Positions 14,175 through 15,816 of a stretch of DNA of 15,816 bases are shown in pieces. Each line of letters starts with the position of its first letter. The first letter of the stretch is position 1. Source of the stretch: CAZXDS01 sp964639525 (GTDB taxonomy: Bacteria > Bacteroidota > Ignavibacteria > Ignavibacteriales > Melioribacteraceae); contig CAZXDS010000065.1 in NCBI GenBank assembly GCA_964639525.1, positions 1-15,816 on the forward strand, given 5' to 3'. Both the position numbers and the translations under genes were made by a program. The notes under the pieces were generated by a model. It was not told the origin of the DNA. It was given only the letters and a program-made list of their open reading frames with translations, and made no database searches.

Positions 14175-15536
14175 TTAAACCAAACCTTGGTCTAACATTG
14201 AATCGGCAACTTTGATAAATCCACCGATATTTGCACCGTTTACATAATTGCCCGGTGTGCCGTATTTGTCAGCATAAGTTACACAGGTACTATGAATACT
14301 CTTCATAATTCCATGAAGTTTTTTATCAACTTCTTCGCGTGTCCATCCGTAGCGCATACTGTTTTGAGACATTTCCAAACCTGAAACAGCAACACCGCCG
14401 GCATTAGCAGCTTTACCCGGACCATATAACAATTTATTATCCAAGAAAATATTTACACCTTCAATTGTTGTAGGCATATTAGCTCCTTCGGAAACGCTTA
14501 TTACACCATTGTTAACAAGATTTTGAGCATCCTTGGCATTTACTTCATTTTGAGTTGCACTTGGGAAAGCACAATCAGCTTTGTGTGCCCATAATGGATT
14601 ATAATCCAATGTGGAATCAACAGCAGTATAAACAGCACTCGAATATTTATCAGCATATTCCTTAATTCTTCCGCGTTTAACATTTTTAAGCTCCATTACA
14701 AAGGCTAATTTTTCAGCATCAATACCGGCTTCATCATAAATATAACCGGCTGAATCCGAAAGAGTAACAACTTTTCCGCCAAGCTGATTAATTTTTTCCG
14801 TTGTGTACTGCGCAACATTTCCACTGCCGGAAACGAGACAAGTTTTTCCTTCTAATGAATCGTCTTTTGTAGCGAGCATTTCAGCAGCAAAATAAACCGA
14901 ACCGTAACCTGTTGCTTCCGGACGAATAAGTGAACCGCCCCAATTTAATCCTTTACCTGTAAGTACTCCGACAAATTCATTTCTTAATCTTTTGTACTGC
15001 CCGAACAGAAAACCTATTTCACGACCGCCGACACCAATATCACCGGCAGGTATATCTGTGTTTGCACCAATATGGCGTGACAATTCCGTCATAAAGCTCT
15101 GGCAGAAATGCATTACTTCGTTATCGCTTTTTCCTTTAGGATTGAAATCGGAACCGCCTTTTCCGCCGCCCATTGGAAGTGTGGTTAAACTATTTTTTAA
15201 TACTTGTTCAAATGCTAAAAATTTTAAAATGCCGAGGTTTACTGAAGGATGAAAACGCAAGCCGCCTTTGTAAGGACCAATAGCACTGTTCATTTCAATT
15301 CTGAAACCACGGTTAATTTGTACTTCACCTTGATCATCAAGCCATGGAACTCTGAACATTAAAACTCTTTCCGGTTCAATCATTCGTTCCAACACTTTTG
15401 CTGAGCGATACTCAGGGTGTCTGTCTAAAACTAATGAAAGTGATTCTACTACTTCAAAAACTGCCTGATGGAATTCCGGTTGTGCCGGATTTTTTGCTTT
15501 TACAGCATCCATCAATGTTTTTACGTACTCTGACAT
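14175..15536 (-). CDS. gdhA: NADP-type glutamate dehydrogenase
   Basis: A cytosolic hexameric-type glutamate dehydrogenase of 453 residues, close to the usual 445-450. It converts 2-oxoglutarate, ammonium and NAD(P)H to glutamate and back. Landmarks are GPYKGGLRFHPSVN (88-100 region, Lys90 for substrate), PMGGGKGGSDFNPKG with the catalytic Lys126 (121-135), DIPAGDIGVGGREIGFLFGQYKR with the catalytic Asp166 (161-183), the Rossmann motif SGSGNVAQY (236-244) and a small acidic/polar pair, Asp261-Ser262, at the end of the second Rossmann strand. Together with the bacterial anabolic-type length this favours NADPH and hence ammonium assimilation. The cofactor call is inferred. GGAG stands 5 nt before the ATG. 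It is monocistronic, with its own terminator. Confidence 0.95.
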   Translation of the reverse strand: MSEYVKTLMDAVKAKNPAQPEFHQAVFEVVESLSLVLDRHPEYRSAKVLERMIEPERVLMFRVPWLDDQGEVQINRGFRIEMNSAIGPYKGGLRFHPSVNLGILKFLAFEQVLKNSLTTLPMGGGKGGSDFNPKGKSDNEVMHFCQSFMTELSRHIGANTDIPAGDIGVGGREIGFLFGQYKRLRNEFVGVLTGKGLNWGGSLIRPEATGYGSVYFAAEMLATKDDSLEGKTCLVSGSGNVAQYTTEKINQLGGKVVTLSDSAGYIYDEAGIDAEKLAFVMELKNVKRGRIKEYADKYSSAVYTAVDSTLDYNPLWAHKADCAFPSATQNEVNAKDAQNLVNNGVISVSEGANMPTTIEGVNIFLDNKLLYGPGKAANAGGVAVSGLEMSQNSMRYGWTREEVDKKLHGIMKSIHSTCVTYADKYGTPGNYVNGANIGGFIKVADSMLDQGLV

Positions 15537-15816
15537 AAGTACTCCACTGATTTAATTTGTGATAAGTTATTTAGTGTATTTTTCCGGTTAGAAATAACCT
15601 GCGAAGAATATTCGAAGTTGCTTAGTTTTTTAATACTTGATTTATAAATAGTATTAAAATCTTTTATATTTAAATAATAATTTTGTTTATTATTTATATT
15701 ATAGTCCAAACTATTTCCTTCTATCGTAAAGCTATAAAAAGACATAAATCTAATTTTTATATGATTTAACTTAATTGGATATTTTTAGTTAGGCAAGCGA
15801 AAAATTTAAAAATAAT
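15537..15816. other. Upstream region of gdhA, no gene seen
   Basis: Very AT-rich. It holds the gdhA ribosome binding site (ctcc at 15542-15545, GGAG on the minus strand) and presumably the promoter, which I cannot place with confidence. A 74-codon minus-strand frame at 15521-15745 overlaps the gdhA start and has low-complexity composition, so it is not called. Confidence 0.4.

Noticed and set aside
15521..15745. 74-codon minus-strand frame upstream of gdhA
   Set aside because: It overlaps the gdhA start by 16 nt and has an Asn/Lys/Tyr/Ser-rich random composition. The GGAG and ATG of gdhA lie within it, so it is more likely leader sequence.

Overview
The window is AT-rich and looks like a chromosomal segment from a bacterium of the Ignavibacteria/Bacteroidota-Chlorobi lineage. 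The reasons are lysine- and asparagine-rich proteins, many starts without a strong Shine-Dalgarno, lipoproteins and outer-membrane beta-barrel proteins in a tight cluster, an anaerobe-type octaheme cytochrome of the hydroxylamine oxidoreductase family, and a 1000-residue receiver/PEP-synthase-like fusion of the type found in Bacteroidota. This assignment is inferred from gene content; no rRNA or other marker is present.

Layout: all genes except one lie on the minus strand. Positions 1-748 hold no convincing gene. They carry a 301-bp nested inverted repeat (159-459), small palindromes, and a hairpin that terminates the first gene. Positions 749-5564 hold three envelope genes: a lipoprotein with four beta-sandwich repeats (749-1882), a predicted outer-membrane beta-barrel (2084-3499) and a large unrecognised lipoprotein (3507-5564). 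The last two are 7 nt apart and form an operon that ends at a terminator at 1976-2004. Next come a class I aminotransferase (5784-6983, minus) and, divergent from it, the only plus-strand gene, a DUF389/TIGR00341 membrane protein (7125-8135).

Positions 8136-9353, between two convergent genes, are a 1.2-kb repeat-rich region. It has REP-like hairpins, a perfect 249-bp tandem duplication, and a 137-bp MITE-like insert flanked by a 4-bp duplication. The insert sits exactly at the apex of one of the hairpins. The repeats of this region and those at 264-345 share linkers but have different, still self-complementary, hairpin stems.

The right-hand third holds the receiver/ATP-grasp fusion (9354-12356), the octaheme cytochrome (12552-14012, with a strong terminator) and NADP-type glutamate dehydrogenase (14175-15536, with a terminator). 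Glutamate dehydrogenase and the aminotransferase are both nitrogen/amino-acid enzymes, and the octaheme cytochrome probably handles hydroxylamine, nitrite or a related nitrogen compound in the periplasm. Ammonium made there could in principle be assimilated by glutamate dehydrogenase, but each gene has its own transcription signals, so this link is only suggestive. The most unusual content is the repeat system and the receiver/ATP-grasp fusion.
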